Notes: a model not told the origin generated them from the sequence alone. 64,000 bases of DNA from Pseudorasbora parva (GCF_024679245.1 NC_090178.1:12199979-12263978), one strand, 5' to 3'; numbered from the stretch's first letter, positions 21,076 through 34,309 are shown. Translations and numbers: made by a program.

Positions 21076-23999
21076 ATGTATAAAACAAATCTTCAATGGG
21101 GGGTTAGGGGTAGGCAATACATTTTTTATAAATTTTGCATAGTATCAGAAAAAATTCTCAAAAAAATCATTCCAAGTGTGACCGCTAAACAAAGACGCCC
21201 AAATGGTTTTCCTAAAGGGTTATTTCACCCAAAAATGTAATTTCTGTCATTCACCCTCATGTTTTTTAAATTTTAAACCCATTAGACTTTTGTTTATCTT
21301 CCAAACACACTAAAACACTTTTTAAAAAAGTTAATACAACCAATCCATATGAATAGAGCAGTTTAGTTTGTGAAGAAACACAATCGCTTTATAAGATGAA
21401 CAGATTTAATTTAGTCTTTTATATTCACATATAAACAATGATCAACGCATACATCAGATATGGTAAACGGAAACTCAAGCACACTTGCTTGACGTGTGAG
21501 AACCGTGTTTTAAGCTACCGCAAGAAAAAATGAGGTGTGCTCTCGTTTGTCAAGCAAACTTAAAGTTAAACTCTGTTTATGTTTGCTGATCAATGTTTAA
21601 ATGTAAAATAAAGATTAAATTCAATCTATTCATCATAAAAAAGGGATCAAATCTCTCCAGAAAATTTTGATTAAAACCCTCAATCCATACAGATTAGTTG
21701 CTAACATCACAAAATTTTGTAGCGATAAAGTGGTAGCTATGTGGCCTAAAAATTACATTTCTCAGATCACAATATCTTAATTTGTGTCTTAAAAAATGAA
21801 GTGAGTAAATTATAATTATATATAAAAATATATATATAATTTTAGAGTGAACTAACCTTTTAAAGCGTAGTTACTATTAATATTAGAAAAATGTTTAAAC
21901 AGAAAATAGACTGCTGTAGTCTAGATGCCAGCCAAACTTATCCCCGCCCACAACAAATAAGGTCGGTAAGTTTGGTCTGGACTTGATCTGTTTGTGGACC
22001 AACTATGCTCGAACCAGAGCTATTCAGACCAATCAAATTGTCAGGCCGGGCTTTATACGATGAAGGACAGATGAACAGCAGTAACGTATTCATCCACATC
22101 ACCAAATCTTGGGTTGAATTTGTTTACTAAACGGAGAACTTGTTCATATGCATTCACCTTTCATTGTACATTTTCTTTTTCAATGAAAGCATATCCTTTC
22201 CTCGTTCTGTAGAAACGCGCCCCATAATCACAGCCCAATGGAGCAGTATCAGACTCATATTCTGCCTAGAATCTGAGTATGACGACGTCAGCCTAAGACT
22301 GCTCTGAAATTCAAGGAATTTAGGTTTGGTTTCACTTTCAAGATTTGCTGGCATGGTAATATGATCTGGATCATGAATCATGGATGAACTAGTAAACCAG
22401 CATTCGTATGCAAGTCTCACAAATTGAGAATGTAAAATGTGTGTGCTTGAGTATATGAAATAACAAAAAGGTTGAGCCATTTCTTACCCATCTTTGCGCT
22501 TTTTTTCTCTGCACCCCGCTGTCCTAGTGACAACTTGCCAGATTTGATAACAGAAAATGTCACCTTGTTCTCCGTATGTTAATTGGACCACCAAGAATGA
22601 TATAAGCATCTCCTGACTGGATGCGGTCAGCTCGCTTCTAGTGGTTTCCAGGTGAGCTGACCCTGCTGCTGTGGAACATGGGCTCTTTAATGGAGCTGAG
22701 AGAAGATTCAAGGACTCTAGAGGCCACATGGCAGCTTGTCAAGACTCTAGTAATAAGGAGACCAAGGAGCTAATTTTGTCTAATGCTTGCATAATTACAA
22801 TACAAAATTGATGCCAGTGTTCTGGCTTTTTAAGTGATCATAATAATCCAATCAGGGTGTATATGAAATATTATTCATTGTCTTCATCATGTCAGGTCCA
22901 TTAAAATTGGGTGTTTTTTATTATTAGTTGAGCAGAATGACGGATAAAGAGTTAGTGCTTCTCTTTCCAGCCCTTACTCTTGGCAACCTGGCTCTGGTTC
23001 CCATGGAGACAGTCCTACAGCTAGCCGTGGCAGATGGAGGGTGAGCTGGAGGTCTAAATTTGTCCCCCAGCATCCTATCTGAGTGTAGTGGCACGCCGGC
23101 AAGAGGAAGTAGATAAACAGGCTGACCTCTGCACGCCAGTAGCAGAATCTCATGACCCCACGTGTCCCCTTGCTGAGACCTCAACATGTTCATCAAAGAC
23201 AAACCGGAGGAAGCGGTGCCGCTGGCCCATGCCGCCAGAAGGCCCCTCCTGAATGTCACGCCGCAGGAGTCATAGGCACACCTCATCACCCCTCCTGTAC
23301 TGGCACAAACATCAACATTCAGTAAAGATCATGGGGGGAAAGACATCACGACCCCTCTGAACCGTGCTGGTTCTCGTCCCTGTCCAACACACAGGAAGTC
23401 ATTCCTTGCGATCGACTAATCACTAGCGACTTACTCAATTACATGCCAGAAACAGCTATGTTTACAGAGCAATGGGCAGCTGATATGAATACCATTTGCT
23501 TATGCAAAACAGTCAGCTAACACAATCTTTTCATGTAAAAGCTGACGGTAAAAGCGTAGAATTACAACTTGTAACTGTTCTCAGAACGAGGATCTCACGT
23601 GGATGTCCACGTGCCACACCCTGTTGGAGGCCTGCTGTCTGCTGGCTTAGGGAAGTTTGTGCTTGTGTGGACACTGTGATTGAATTACCACAAAAAGTGC
23701 TCTAAATTTGAACAAAGACATGAGCTTTCCAATTTTGTGTAAATACACCGTCCAAAAGCAAAGCTGAATTTGGACAAAGGAGTTGAACAAATGAATATGC
23801 TTTAGGATTTGAGATTTACAAATGCATTAAGCTATGCAATACAAAAAAAACTATCACAAAAATAAAATAAAAAATAGTATTATATAAATCAATTATTAGG
23901 TATATAAACGTACAGTACTGTTTTTAAGAAATGTTATACTTTTATTCAGCAAGGACATTTACAGTGTTAAACAAAGATTTCTATTTAATAAAAAATAAA
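21068..23999. other. Probable 5' intron, scattered repeat pieces
   Basis: No gene recognised. 21217-21260 (GTTATTTCACCCAAAAATG) matches a dispersed fish repeat also seen near 52510. A markedly GC-richer, repeat-poor block at 22920-23300 has short open frames on the minus strand without known motifs; it could be a conserved non-coding element or an untranslated exon (guess). Confidence 0.35.
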
Positions 24000-24569
24000 A
24001 CCGGAAGCCGAGGGTAACGCAGATATGACGCAACTGACAGGCGACTCCCTCAGACGTCCCGGATCCTTTGTTAAAATATAACTTTTTTTACAATTTACAA
24101 ATAGTTGCACTGTAAAAACATTTTGTTGGTTTAAATTAAAAAAGTAAGTAAAAGGTTGCCTTAAAATTTATTGAAATGAAAAATTTGAGTTAATACAATG
24201 AAGGAAATTTGTTTAATAAATAGAAACTCAAAATATTAATACCACATAAAAAATTTGATAAATCATGAAAATAGCACTATTTGGTATGTTTCACTGCGTC
24301 ATCAAAAATAAAACACAATTACCCAATATGCTTACAAAATCTTTTAATAAAGGTTGTCGAATCGCAAAATTTTTTTCATTGTATTAACTCAAATTTTTCA
24401 TTTCAATAAGCTCAAAATTAAGGCAAACAGGTAACTTTTTTTCAAAATAATTTTTTACAGTGTGGAAACATTTAGGATATTGTAAGAACTTAGCTGAACA
24501 AAATGTATAACACTGGCCTAGTGGTTTTGGGATATTTTACTGAAAAAATACTACTTAATGCACCTTTAA
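24000..24569. mobile_element. Dispersed element (TTTAAAGGTGCAYTA family), truncated host of a nest
   Basis: Contains GACAGGCGACTCCCTCAGA, ATTTACAAATAGTTG...GGAAAC and ends TGCACCTTTAAA. The same modules in the same order occur at 30613-31040 and, inverted, at 50135-50824. Its left end is missing. It is interrupted by another element at 24108-24462. Confidence 0.8.
24108..24462. mobile_element. Non-autonomous CACTGTAAAAA element nested in another repeat
   Basis: Same family as 16628-17024 in reverse orientation, 355 bases. It splits the host-repeat phrase ATAGTTG/GAAAC, which is continuous in the copies near 30975 and 50240, and leaves a duplicated TG at the junctions (24106-24107 and 24463-24464). 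Confidence 0.85.
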
Positions 24570-26312
24570 AAGCAGCACAACTGTTTTAACATTGATAATA
24601 ATAAGAAATGTTTATTGAGCATTAAATAAGCATATTACAATGATTTCCGAGGTTTATGTGACACTGAAGACTAGGAGTGGGACAAAATATCGATATGGCA
24701 ATATATCATTGTCCTTCACCATGCTATACGAGAATTGATACGCTGGCACCAAATATCGATATTTTAATGAATAAAATAAGGCACTCTAAATAGAGTTCCC
24801 TGTTCCCAGAGTCACTACTTCATGGCTCCTCGAGGGGGCGCACAACAGATGAATAAAGGAAACGTGAACACAAGATAACTAGCCTAAGGAAAAGGTTTTT
24901 AACAAGTTTTTTTTTTTAATGCCGGAATGCAGTGTGACTAAAATAATACCCTGATCTTGAATAAAGAGAGAAAACCTTATCACTGCCATCCCCCCCCCCC
25001 CACACCCCACACACACACACACATAGTTAGACAAACATTGTGTAATCAAGACATTGTGTATAATCAGGGATTGTCTAGCAATATATTTATTGTTGTAGAA
25101 TTGCTGTATTGTGAGTCATGTATCGTGTATCGTATTGTCAGGTACCCTGTGATTCCTTCTCCTACTGGTAACAGGGGTAATGATGCTGAAAATTCAGATT
25201 TGCCATCACATGAATAAAACTGTTTTAAAGTGTAATATTTCACAATATTATTAAGGTTTTATTTTACTCAAATAATGTAGCATTACCGAGCATATGAGAC
25301 TTTTTAAGTGTTTAAAAAAACTTATAATGACAAACTTTTGAACATAGTGTACATATATAGTGGCATTTTAAAAATCTGTTCGGTTTTTATAGTTTCACAG
25401 CCTTCCATCCCAGATATATATTTCAGAGCAGCAACTTTAAAATGCCAGGGAAAGAAAAAAAGCCAAGTCATGTCACATTTACTTAGTGCTTTATACAATT
25501 CAGACAGTTTTAAAGCAGCTCCATAGTAATAAACAAGAAAATAGTGTTAATGATGCACACATTAAAAACTTGGTGCTACACTTATCTGAAACTATGCATC
25601 ACAAGAAAGACCCCTTGCACAGCTCCAAACCCGCTGAATAACAAACTATTTGGTTTACCTCACAGATATTCAGAAGCTGACAGACAGACTTGTGAACAGA
25701 GTTCAAGAGGCTTTTGTGTTTACTTTGATTAAGGAGCAAAAAGGGCATATCAGGTCAGCAGGTGTTCAGTTTCACCAGCCTACGGTATGTGTATCAGAAA
25801 AAAACAGCACAAGCCTACTGGATCCGTTTTATTTATTTAGCTTCGTTAGCTTTTTTTAAATAAAAAGTTTGCCAATTTTTAAGTTCTGTGAATATGTACT
25901 CTCAGTTTAAACTACAAATATGTTTTCCAGATCTTTTTTTTAAAACTATTTTCCAGATGTTCTGAAGTCATACGATAGCTTTGCATGATGAAAAGACCAT
26001 AAATTAAGTTATTATTAACTAAAAGTCCTGACATCTGTCCTAGCATTGATTGGTGCATTCATAAGAGATTGATTCAATCTATTTAAACCAGTTTACAAAA
26101 CCAGTCTAAACGGCTCATTCACAAATTGGATTGATATGGTCTTTATTATAGTATTTATGTACAAACATGCATTTCAGGTCCATTCCTCACACAAAGCTAT
26201 AGCACATGGAATACAATAGACTTTTACTACTTTTATCATATCTTGATGAGGATTTTCATCCTTTTTAAAGCTTGAAAGCTTCACAGCACATTCCTTGGAG
26301 TTGCATGGGAGG
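24570..26312. other. Probable 5' intron, no gene seen
   Basis: AT-rich. A C-rich then CA run at 24989-25023. Repeat pieces of the TTTATTCAGCAAGG type nearby. No exon or RNA gene recognised. Confidence 0.4.
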
Positions 26313-26822
26313 CTAGCCTAGAAATCTAGACGCACCCTAGCGGCAGCAAATCTAATCTGCCCGCGAGTGTCGTCTAGCAACTCTCAATACCCTTCTGAGC
26401 TGTAAACGGCAAACTCTTGTCGGGCCAATCACATCGTGTATAGAGTCGGTGGGCGGGGCCATAATAACGACGGCCGAGTTGCGTTTGCGTGCTACTAGTA
26501 AACACAGAAACTGGCGAACGGCGGTCTTTCGCATCAGCTTTGATCGCGACTCAGGAAGACTTGGAGTTAAGCGAACAAAGAACGGCACTGAAGTCATTCT
26601 TAAAAAGGAGATGATGTTTTTGGAGTTTTGCCGACCGGATACGGCAAATGTTTAATCTATCAATGAGCGCTGTTTCACCTTCGTTGCTCTGGTTGGTGTA
26701 CCGCTATCCTATCGCGTGCAGAGGGAGTTTGAAAGACAACCGTTTATCCCGCCCCTCGGATTGAGCTGTCAATGGTGAGTTTCCAGACCAAACATCTTGA
26801 TGTGGGTCTGGCTTGTCAGGCT
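26313..26822. mobile_element. Non-autonomous element with TAGCCTRRMAA ends
   Basis: Left end TAGCCTAGAAATCTAGACGC; right end, read in complement, TAGCCTGACAAGCCAGACCC. About 510 bases, GC-richer than its surroundings. Short unmatched ORFs inside have no recognised motif. Superfamily uncertain. Confidence 0.6.
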
Positions 26823-28027
26823 AATGGAAAGCAGTATGGAACATCAAGACAGACATTTCATTTTTGTATTCCTTTAAAAAATAATTAGACTTAGTTTTTT
26901 AGACAGGTAAAATAATAAAAATGACTAGGTGACACGTGCCTACTTCAAGTGTACTGCTAAAAGCAGCCACTCAGGGCTTCCATAGTAACCCGAGACAAAG
27001 AATGAGAAAGATGAACGGTGCTAGTTTCATTCATTTACATTCACAGAGGAACAAGTGGAACAGCTCAGTCTTCCAAGCCACCCACAACATCACGTTCACG
27101 GGCCCGTCAATCACCTCACCCTTCGGCATTCAGAGCACAGGGCCGATAGGAAAATTCCGCCCACATCAGGAAGTGAATCAAGCAGAGTCTCTAACGGGGA
27201 GCGGCGGTGAATCAGATGGCCGCCAGAACTCTAACAAGCACGCGGGCCGCCCCACACAGCCGCCGCTGAGCGCTCTGATGTGATTAGTCATACTCCGGCT
27301 GCATTTCTGAGCTTCTTTATACCCTCGTTACTGCCACCTCTCAGGTCTCTCCTGACTTTAACCTTCCAAAAACAAAGCAGCGTTAATGAGGAAGCCTCTC
27401 TGGGCTTTTCAAAAGTGCACTTTACCTGTAATACACATCCTCTTCCTGATGGAGAGATTCTCTAACTAAGACATGAAATATAAGGGCCTCGGACACCAGA
27501 TTTGACACACTAGCACAGAGTTCAAGAAGCACAGCGTTTTGCCCCAAAGATCATACAAATCACACAGCCTCAGGCGGTTCCAACTGGACAGGTTCTCACA
27601 ACTGAAACGATTAGTTTAACAGAAAACAGTTACGGGTAACAGTTCAAAAACACTACAAAAGCTAGTAGAACCTATTACATGTGAGACAAATGAAGTCTTT
27701 GTTTACAGAACGAAGTCATGTGTGACAAATTTGTCCAGTATACAGAACATGTGGAAAATAAAAGATCTTTATCGCATGTTACCATTTTTTATTTCCAGTA
27801 AAATACTTGACATGGGGTTGGTATTATCTAATTGTGTACTTCAATTTAACAGCTGATTGGTTGATTTTAATCCATTACATACCTTTTTATCAGTTATCTG
27901 ACATTATTAAGATTCATTTTAAGTTTTTAAATTAAGTTTTCATTTGTGTGTACTGTGTATACTTATTATAAACACACACACAATACAAACGTATTATAAA
28001 ATATATTAATATATTAATATAAAAATA
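26823..28027. other. Repeat-poor stretch in probable 5' intron
   Basis: 26930-27480 is unusually free of recognisable repeats and GC-richer (contains GGGAGCGGCGGTGAATCAGA and a GGCCGCCCC run). This could be a conserved regulatory element or an untranslated exon; nothing in the sequence proves either. Confidence 0.3.
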
Positions 28028-28070
28028 CATGTATGTATGTATGTATGTATGTATGTATGTATGTATGTTC
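28028..28070. repeat. (ATGT)n microsatellite
   Basis: About ten ATGT units. Confidence 0.95.
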
Positions 28071-28466
28071 AAATATAGATAATAATTATATTAATAATAT
28101 GATAAATATATACCAAAAAAATAAAAAATAAAAAGCAACCCAATGCACAGGACAATGGTGATACCAGAATAAAAAATATTCATGATTCTGAAGCTGAAAA
28201 AACTGTATTATTTTAGACAAATATGCTTAAAATCTATTCCAGATTAGGTGTATTAAATAATGTAGGGCCACTTTTTACTGGTAACATAAGACATGTGGCA
28301 TCATCAGGACCCACAAATATTGCATTATTATATTATACAGTAATTTAATGTAGTTAAATACAGTAATTTTAATTTTGTGTGAACTGTACACAATTCAGAT
28401 TGTCACTATCCACGATAGATATTGTATTGCGATATATTGTAAAATTAAATATTGTTACACCCCTTA

Positions 28467-28474
28467 TACACACA

Positions 28475-28543
<69 letters not shown>
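28467..28543. repeat. (CACG)n(CA)n compound microsatellite
   Basis: GCAC units followed by a pure CA run, read directly. An equally built compound array recurs at 58429-58476. Confidence 0.95.
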
Positions 28544-28544
<1 letters not shown>

Positions 28545-29341
28545 CCTGTGTAACGTAACTCAAAAGCCACGCATTCACAAAATGCGATGACATCAAACTT
28601 AAAGCACTGTTAACAAAAACAGTCCAATACTCACTCTGAAAGCTGATCCCCTTACGTCTACTATTTCCAGTAACTGTCCGTTCTCCACACATAATAGAGT
28701 ATACAGTCGAATAGAAGGGTGGTAGTGGCGTCCATTACCTGAGGAGTTCTGCCACCTCACACTGCTAAAGCATGAATGAAAGCCACCAAACTACACGGCG
28801 GATATGAATGTTTGTGTGTGAGTGGGTGTACTTCTGTGAAGTGAGTGAGGGGGAGGAGGGTGAAGAGGGGAGAAAGACAGAGAGAGACGGGAGGGGGAGA
28901 GTACGAGTGAGAAAGACAAGGAGTACGAAAGCGAGTGGGTGTTAGAGAGACATGGAGACACATGGCGGGAACGAGGTGGCAGAAAAGGTTGTGTGAATGA
29001 ATACGGTCACAGTGATTGAATAACAGGCTTCTCCTCCGTGCACAAGGACAACCTGGGAGCTTTATTGTTGTGATAGCCAACGATGCATTCTGGCTTCGTC
29101 AGTTGGTCAAGTACTTCATTACAGGGCCATGAACTCCAGGGGCACTGATGGGACACGGCTCCTCTTGAGTATTCAGAATAGTGGACTAATTGATTGACCG
29201 AATTTTAAAGGTTTACTTTTAGTAACAGCAAATCTTAAATATTTGGTTATATATTTAGCTTTTTCATATTTTCATTTAAAAATTTGAGACACACAACAAA
29301 AGATGATCTTATGATATATGTAATATGTACTGATATATATA
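28544..29341. other. No gene seen; purine-rich strand
   Basis: 28850-28960 is rich in GAGA/GGGAG runs. No exon recognised. Confidence 0.35.
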
Positions 29342-29961
29342 AGGGATGCAACAATATAGTTAGCCCACGGTTCAATGCGTACCTCGGTTCTTAGTTTCGG
29401 TTTTTGCTATTCTGTTCTAGGTGACAGGAACAGAAAAAGGTTAATGAGAAAATGTTTTTATTGCAATACTCTTTCTTTATTTTACTTAAAATACTTGTAA
29501 TAACCCTTACTTAAAATTAAAACTTTATAAAATAAATAACTAAGTATATATATACGATTTACAGTGGCAGCTCAGATGTAAAGTAGCTTTCAAGTATTAA
29601 ATTGAATGATTAAATGTAGGCTAAAATTAAAACTACATAGTCTGCAATATACAACATTGATTAAAGCTACTGTATTAAAAGTCTTTTTTTAAATTAACAT
29701 AATTTTAGAATGAAATGTTTAACCGGCAAGGCTTTAAAACGCGGCTAAACAGCCCTTTACTTTAGTGCATATGATTGGAAAATTGCTCATATCAGTGCAT
29801 AGACCCACAGGAAGACTCAAAAAGAGGCGAAATAAATTGAGAGAAATATTTCAAATGGAGAGAAAAATAAATAATTAATAAAATGCAAAACCGAAAGAAA
29901 AAAATACTAGCACGTATTGAACCGTGAATGCCGTACAGAATGGTTCAATATGTGGCATCCC

Positions 29962-29964
<3 letters not shown>
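29342..29964. mobile_element. hAT-like non-autonomous element
   Basis: Begins AGGGATGCAACAAT and ends GTGGCATCCCTA, inverted ends typical of a widespread fish hAT group (AGGGATGC). The interior (CAGTGGCAGCTCAGA, TTTAACYGGCAAGGCTTTAA, GTTCAATATGTGGCATCCC) recurs at 32780-33568. Confidence 0.7.
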
Positions 29965-30017
<53 letters not shown>

Positions 30018-30052
30018 TAAGTATCTTTAAAAAAAATTATGACAGATAAACA

Positions 30053-30102
<50 letters not shown>
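29965..30102. repeat. Two (TA)n tracts
   Basis: TA runs at about 29965-30011 and 30055-30102, separated by 43 bases. Confidence 0.95.
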
Positions 30103-30105
<3 letters not shown>

Positions 30106-30612
30106 GTTTACATAAAATGTGTATATAGTGTATAATTATTGTGTATTATTGATGTTATTTATTTATAAGCTAAATCATATAAATATATACAGTATATGCA
30201 TTCAAATATTTCTTAAATATATACATTGGAGAAGTGTTTATTTATATTGTTAACCCCTAACAGTTTTGGTTAACAATATATGCATAATAATTATACACAA
30301 TACACACATAGATATTATGTACACACAAAACGTTTATTTTGGATGCAATTAATTGCGATTAATCGATTGCCTGGCAATTAATAAATATTATTTAGACACA
30401 TTAACTTTCAGAATTTTGGTGTTGATGACATTTTTAGTCTCTTATACTCACCAAAACTGCATTTATTTAATAAAAAACGGGGGGAATTTAAATTAAGATT
30501 TTTTTTGTATATTCTAGAATGGATCTTATTCATTTAATTGTAAAGTTCCATTCAGTATCACTTCTTTCAAAGATAATTATAATATTCTGATTTGATTCTC
30601 AGGAAATATTTC

Positions 30613-31040
30613 TTTAAAAGTGCACTATGTAATTTTTCCGTCCGCTATATGGCGCCTATTCGAAACAAAGGCGTAGTTTGATTACGCCAAGTTTGAGCTC
30701 AGAAATTTGGGACATGTGGTCTTCACCTCACAGCCGGTGGAAAAGAATCGGGATAGGACAGAAATCATGTTCATGGATGCGGTTATTAACGTTAGTGTAG
30801 TGTGAAGCAGAGCAGGACCGAGTGCTGAGGAGCTGAGCCCGAACAGCGGGACTTTATGACGGGACACAGTCACCGGGTGCGGGATCGCCTGTGCAACTGA
30901 CAGGCGACTCCCTCAGATGCTATGCTTAGACGTCTCAGCTCCTAAAATAAGCAATTTTCTAAAAATTTACAAATAGTTGGAAACTTTTGGGATATTTTAA
31001 GAACGCAACTGAACAAAACTGGCCTAATACTACACCTTTA
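30613..31040. mobile_element. Dispersed element, TTTAAAAGTGCACTATG family
   Basis: Left end AAAGTGCACTATGTAATTTT; right end CTAATACTACACCTTTA. It contains the uninterrupted phrase AAATAGTTGGAAACTTTTGG that is split in the 24-kb copy. About 430 bases. Related to 24000-24569 and 50135-50824. Confidence 0.8.
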
Positions 31041-32779
31041 ATATTAATGGTAAAACATTTTGTGCTGCTTAATATTTTTGTGGAAGCTTTGATTTTATTT
31101 TTTCAGGATTATTTGATGAATAGAAAGTTACAAATAAATATTTTGCAACATTATAAATGATCAATTAAACACATCCTTGCAGAGTAGAACTTAATTACTT
31201 TTAAAAAAATCTTACTGATAACAACATTTTGAACGGTGATATTGTCAAATATTTAAATGATACATTATATATTGTTTTATCTCAGCAGAATACGTGATTA
31301 CTGAACTCCAATGCTTTCATCTAGGGTAGGTCATATGATGTCTTTTTACAGATGGGAATTTGTAGACTCATTTGTAGATTCACCTCAGTTTGGCCTTAAC
31401 ATCTACTGTTCAAGAGAAAAGCACAGCTCCATACTTGTATGCTGACATCATGATGAGTGGGACCATTTACTAGGTGGGGTTTTCCACCATGGAAGCATAT
31501 TTCCACCATATGATTATGTCAGCATGTGCAAGTAAGCATCTGCCCCTCAAAATAATAAAAAATTATACTGAGTTAGAAAAGATGCTCTAAAACTTAGAAA
31601 TGTTAGTAGTTCCTAGATATTAAGGGCAACTATGGTTTGGGGAAAAGCAGAGTTTGTTATACAGTACAATACAAAGATTCAAAGAAAGCTAGCAAATAAA
31701 GCTACATACTACAACTTAAGTCAAGCGCTCAAATATTTAAACAATTAAGTTTTAGTTGTCCACACATAAACACTCACGCACACATGCTGGATTTATCACA
31801 ACAGTTCAGAGTGTGAACGGAGGACACAGTTATAGGAAATTCCTCTAGGAACGTGACCTGCGGCTCACAAATGTTCCTGCAGCACAAACAGAGAGCCCGT
31901 GACAGTGCATTGTGAGCCAATGAATAAACACACTCTAAAACGGGGCTTTCCCAGTGACCGGATGACATGAGCACTAAGAATCCTGGGAGAATTGAACGGT
32001 TTTCCTCATGATGCCAACAGCACGGAAAACACTCTTTATTAAAGGTAAACTCTTAATGTAGAACTCATGTCATGCTTAATTTATTATAATATTATGGTCT
32101 CACAAACTACCTAATAGTTTTTTTTAGGTAAGTAGCCTACAGAGGTGAAACAAAATCTAATGAGAAAGTGTGGAAAGGAACAGCTTTGGATTTTTTATCT
32201 CCCCTTTTGTTTCCTTTAAAAAGAGTCACATACATTTCAAACTAAGGATCAATGACTAACTCGAAAAGATAACTGCACAAATATTTCAAATTCAAATGCA
32301 AATATGTAGATAATATGAAGTGTTATGAAATAATAAAAATAATAATAATAAAAAAAGCTCTTAAAACACTAAACAAGAAGATTCCAATCAACTTTAATGG
32401 AAATATTTGACAAATACATAATATTTTGATGTTTTTAAAAAACACCATAAAAAGTCAAATTGTCCCCCGGAATTGATTTCAGCGATTTCATTAGGCCAAA
32501 GTTTCTTCCTACCAATTTGTAATGCTTTTATTTCTTCTTCATTTGAATCTTTGACATCTCCTTTTGTTTTCTATTAAAAAAAAAAAACGGTCAAACTTCG
32601 AACTAGGGACTAACAATGACACCGCAAAAATGACATTTTGTAATGTAATGACAAAATGTAAAATTAAGAGGCAAAGTATGTAGCTAACATGAGACGTGTA
32701 TAAAAAATAATAATAAAGCATTTAAAATGTGTGTATATATATATTAAACAATTAATTTATTATAAAAATATATTTTATT
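31041..32779. other. Probable 5' intron, no gene seen
   Basis: AT-rich; starts with a piece of the TTTATTCAGCAAGG-type dispersed repeat. Nothing coding recognised. Confidence 0.4.
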
Positions 32780-33568
32780 TATTGCAATACCCTTTCGTTA
32801 TTTTACTTAAATGACTTGAAAAAACGTACTTTAACTTAGAACTTTACTTAAAAAAAACCTTGTACAAATTCCTAGTGTATTGTATAATATAAAATAAATA
32901 TTTATAGAGATTTACAGTGGCAGCTCAGAACTGTACAGCAGCATTTAAGTATTAAATTAAATGAATAAATGTAAAATTAAAACACTACATAGTCTTCACT
33001 ATAAAATGTACATTGATTAAAAGCCACTGTAATAAAGGTTTTTATTTATTTATTCAAGAGCAGTGAGTGATTTTCTCGTTGTTTTATTTACAACATTTTA
33101 GAGGTGAACTTTCCCTTTAAGGACAAGTGTTCTCGACCTGCTCGCATCTCATATACAGACGTACACGATTTTACTTTCACTTTAGACATAACCGATTGTT
33201 TATTTATGTTAACCTTGTGTGTATTTGACAGTATTAGCAGTAAGACTGCTTAGTCCAGTAATCAGGTGTGCTTGACACGCATTTAGTGTGCACGATCAGC
33301 GCATGTAAAACAGTGCATACAAGCACGCGGATTAAATGTTTAACTGGCAAGGCTTTAAAACGCATGCAAATAATGAACTTCCGCGGTTGTGTCTGTGAGT
33401 AGACTTTAACGTTCTGAAACCAACCCCCTAACTTTAGTGCATATGAGAGTAATATTTCAAACAGAGATAAATAAAACATAAAAAATTAAATGCAAAACCG
33501 ATACTGAACGGACTGAAAGAAGCCATACTGAACGGTTCAATATTATGTTGAGAATTGTGGCATCCCTT
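32780..33568. mobile_element. Second copy of the hAT-like element
   Basis: Same order of modules as 29342-29964 (CAGTGGCAGCTCAGA near 32919, TTTAACTGGCAAGGCTTTAA near 33338, GTGGCATCCCTTA at its end). It carries about 290 extra bases (33050-33340) absent from the other copy, so one of the two is an internal-deletion or insertion derivative. The left inverted end is not clear. Confidence 0.65.
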
Positions 33569-33687
33569 ATATTCCCTTATATGCATATATGATGTAAGTT
33601 AATTATTTCCGTGAAAGTTGTTCATCTAAAAATTTAAATGATTTCATTAATTACTCATGTCGTTGGATACCCGTAAGACCTTCATTC

Positions 33688-34221
33688 ATCTTCGGAACAC
33701 AAATGAAGGTATTTTTGTTGAAAGCTGATGGCAGAGAAAGGCTTCAGAAAGATTAGTGTAGAATCTCACTACAGTGGCTGTACAATAATTTGCGACGATT
33801 ATACAATTTGACGAAAATAGTTTTTGTGCGCAAAAAAAATGTAAATAATGACTTTATCCGCCAAGTTATTGTCTTCCGTGTAGGTCTCTGACATGAACTC
33901 ACGCGATAGCGGCGCTCCTCTTCGCTTCCAGGTCATGTATCTGAATGCCGGCTCTGCGTCATATTCTCGCGCATGCGTCGAGTTCATGTCAATAACTTGG
34001 TGGATAAAGTCGTTATTTTGATTTTTGTGAGCACAAAAACTATTTTCATTGCATTGTAACATTATTGTACAGCCACTGTAGTGAGATGGACTTTGTAACG
34101 ACGTCTTTAGTGCCTTTATGGGTCTTGTGAGTGGGAATGTACTGAATGCCAATGGAGGCCTTTCTGAAGCCTTTCTCAGACATCAGCTTTCAACAAAAAT
34201 ATCTCAATTTGTTCCGAAGAT
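33688..34221. repeat. Large foldback element
   Basis: The left arm starts ATCTTCGGAACACAAATGAA and the right arm ends GTTCCGAAGAT at 34221. Pairing continues inward through TTTTTGTTGAAAGCTGAT, CTTTATCCGCCAAGTTATTG against CAATAACTTGGTGGATAAAG, and GACATGAACTC. The arms are about 220 bases each, with about 70 extra bases in the right arm. Confidence 0.85.
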
Positions 34222-34237
34222 CTATAGCCGAAGATGA

Positions 34238-34238
<1 letters not shown>

Positions 34239-34299
<61 letters not shown>

Positions 34300-34309
34300 T
34301 CATCCCCCC

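Noticed and set aside
20926..21240. YIYIYI open frames on both strands
   Set aside because: Translation of a TA microsatellite.
21917..22130. Candidate member of the TAGCCT-ended family
   Set aside because: Some similar words (TCTAGATGCCAGCC, GGTCTGGAC) but no matching pair of ends.
22154..22729. Minus-strand frames near 22.2-22.7 kb as exons of a host gene
   Set aside because: No motif, no convincing splice sites, frames start and stop at random.
28467..28543. CRISPR-like regular array
   Set aside because: Simple CACG/CA microsatellite without unique spacers; the genome is eukaryotic.
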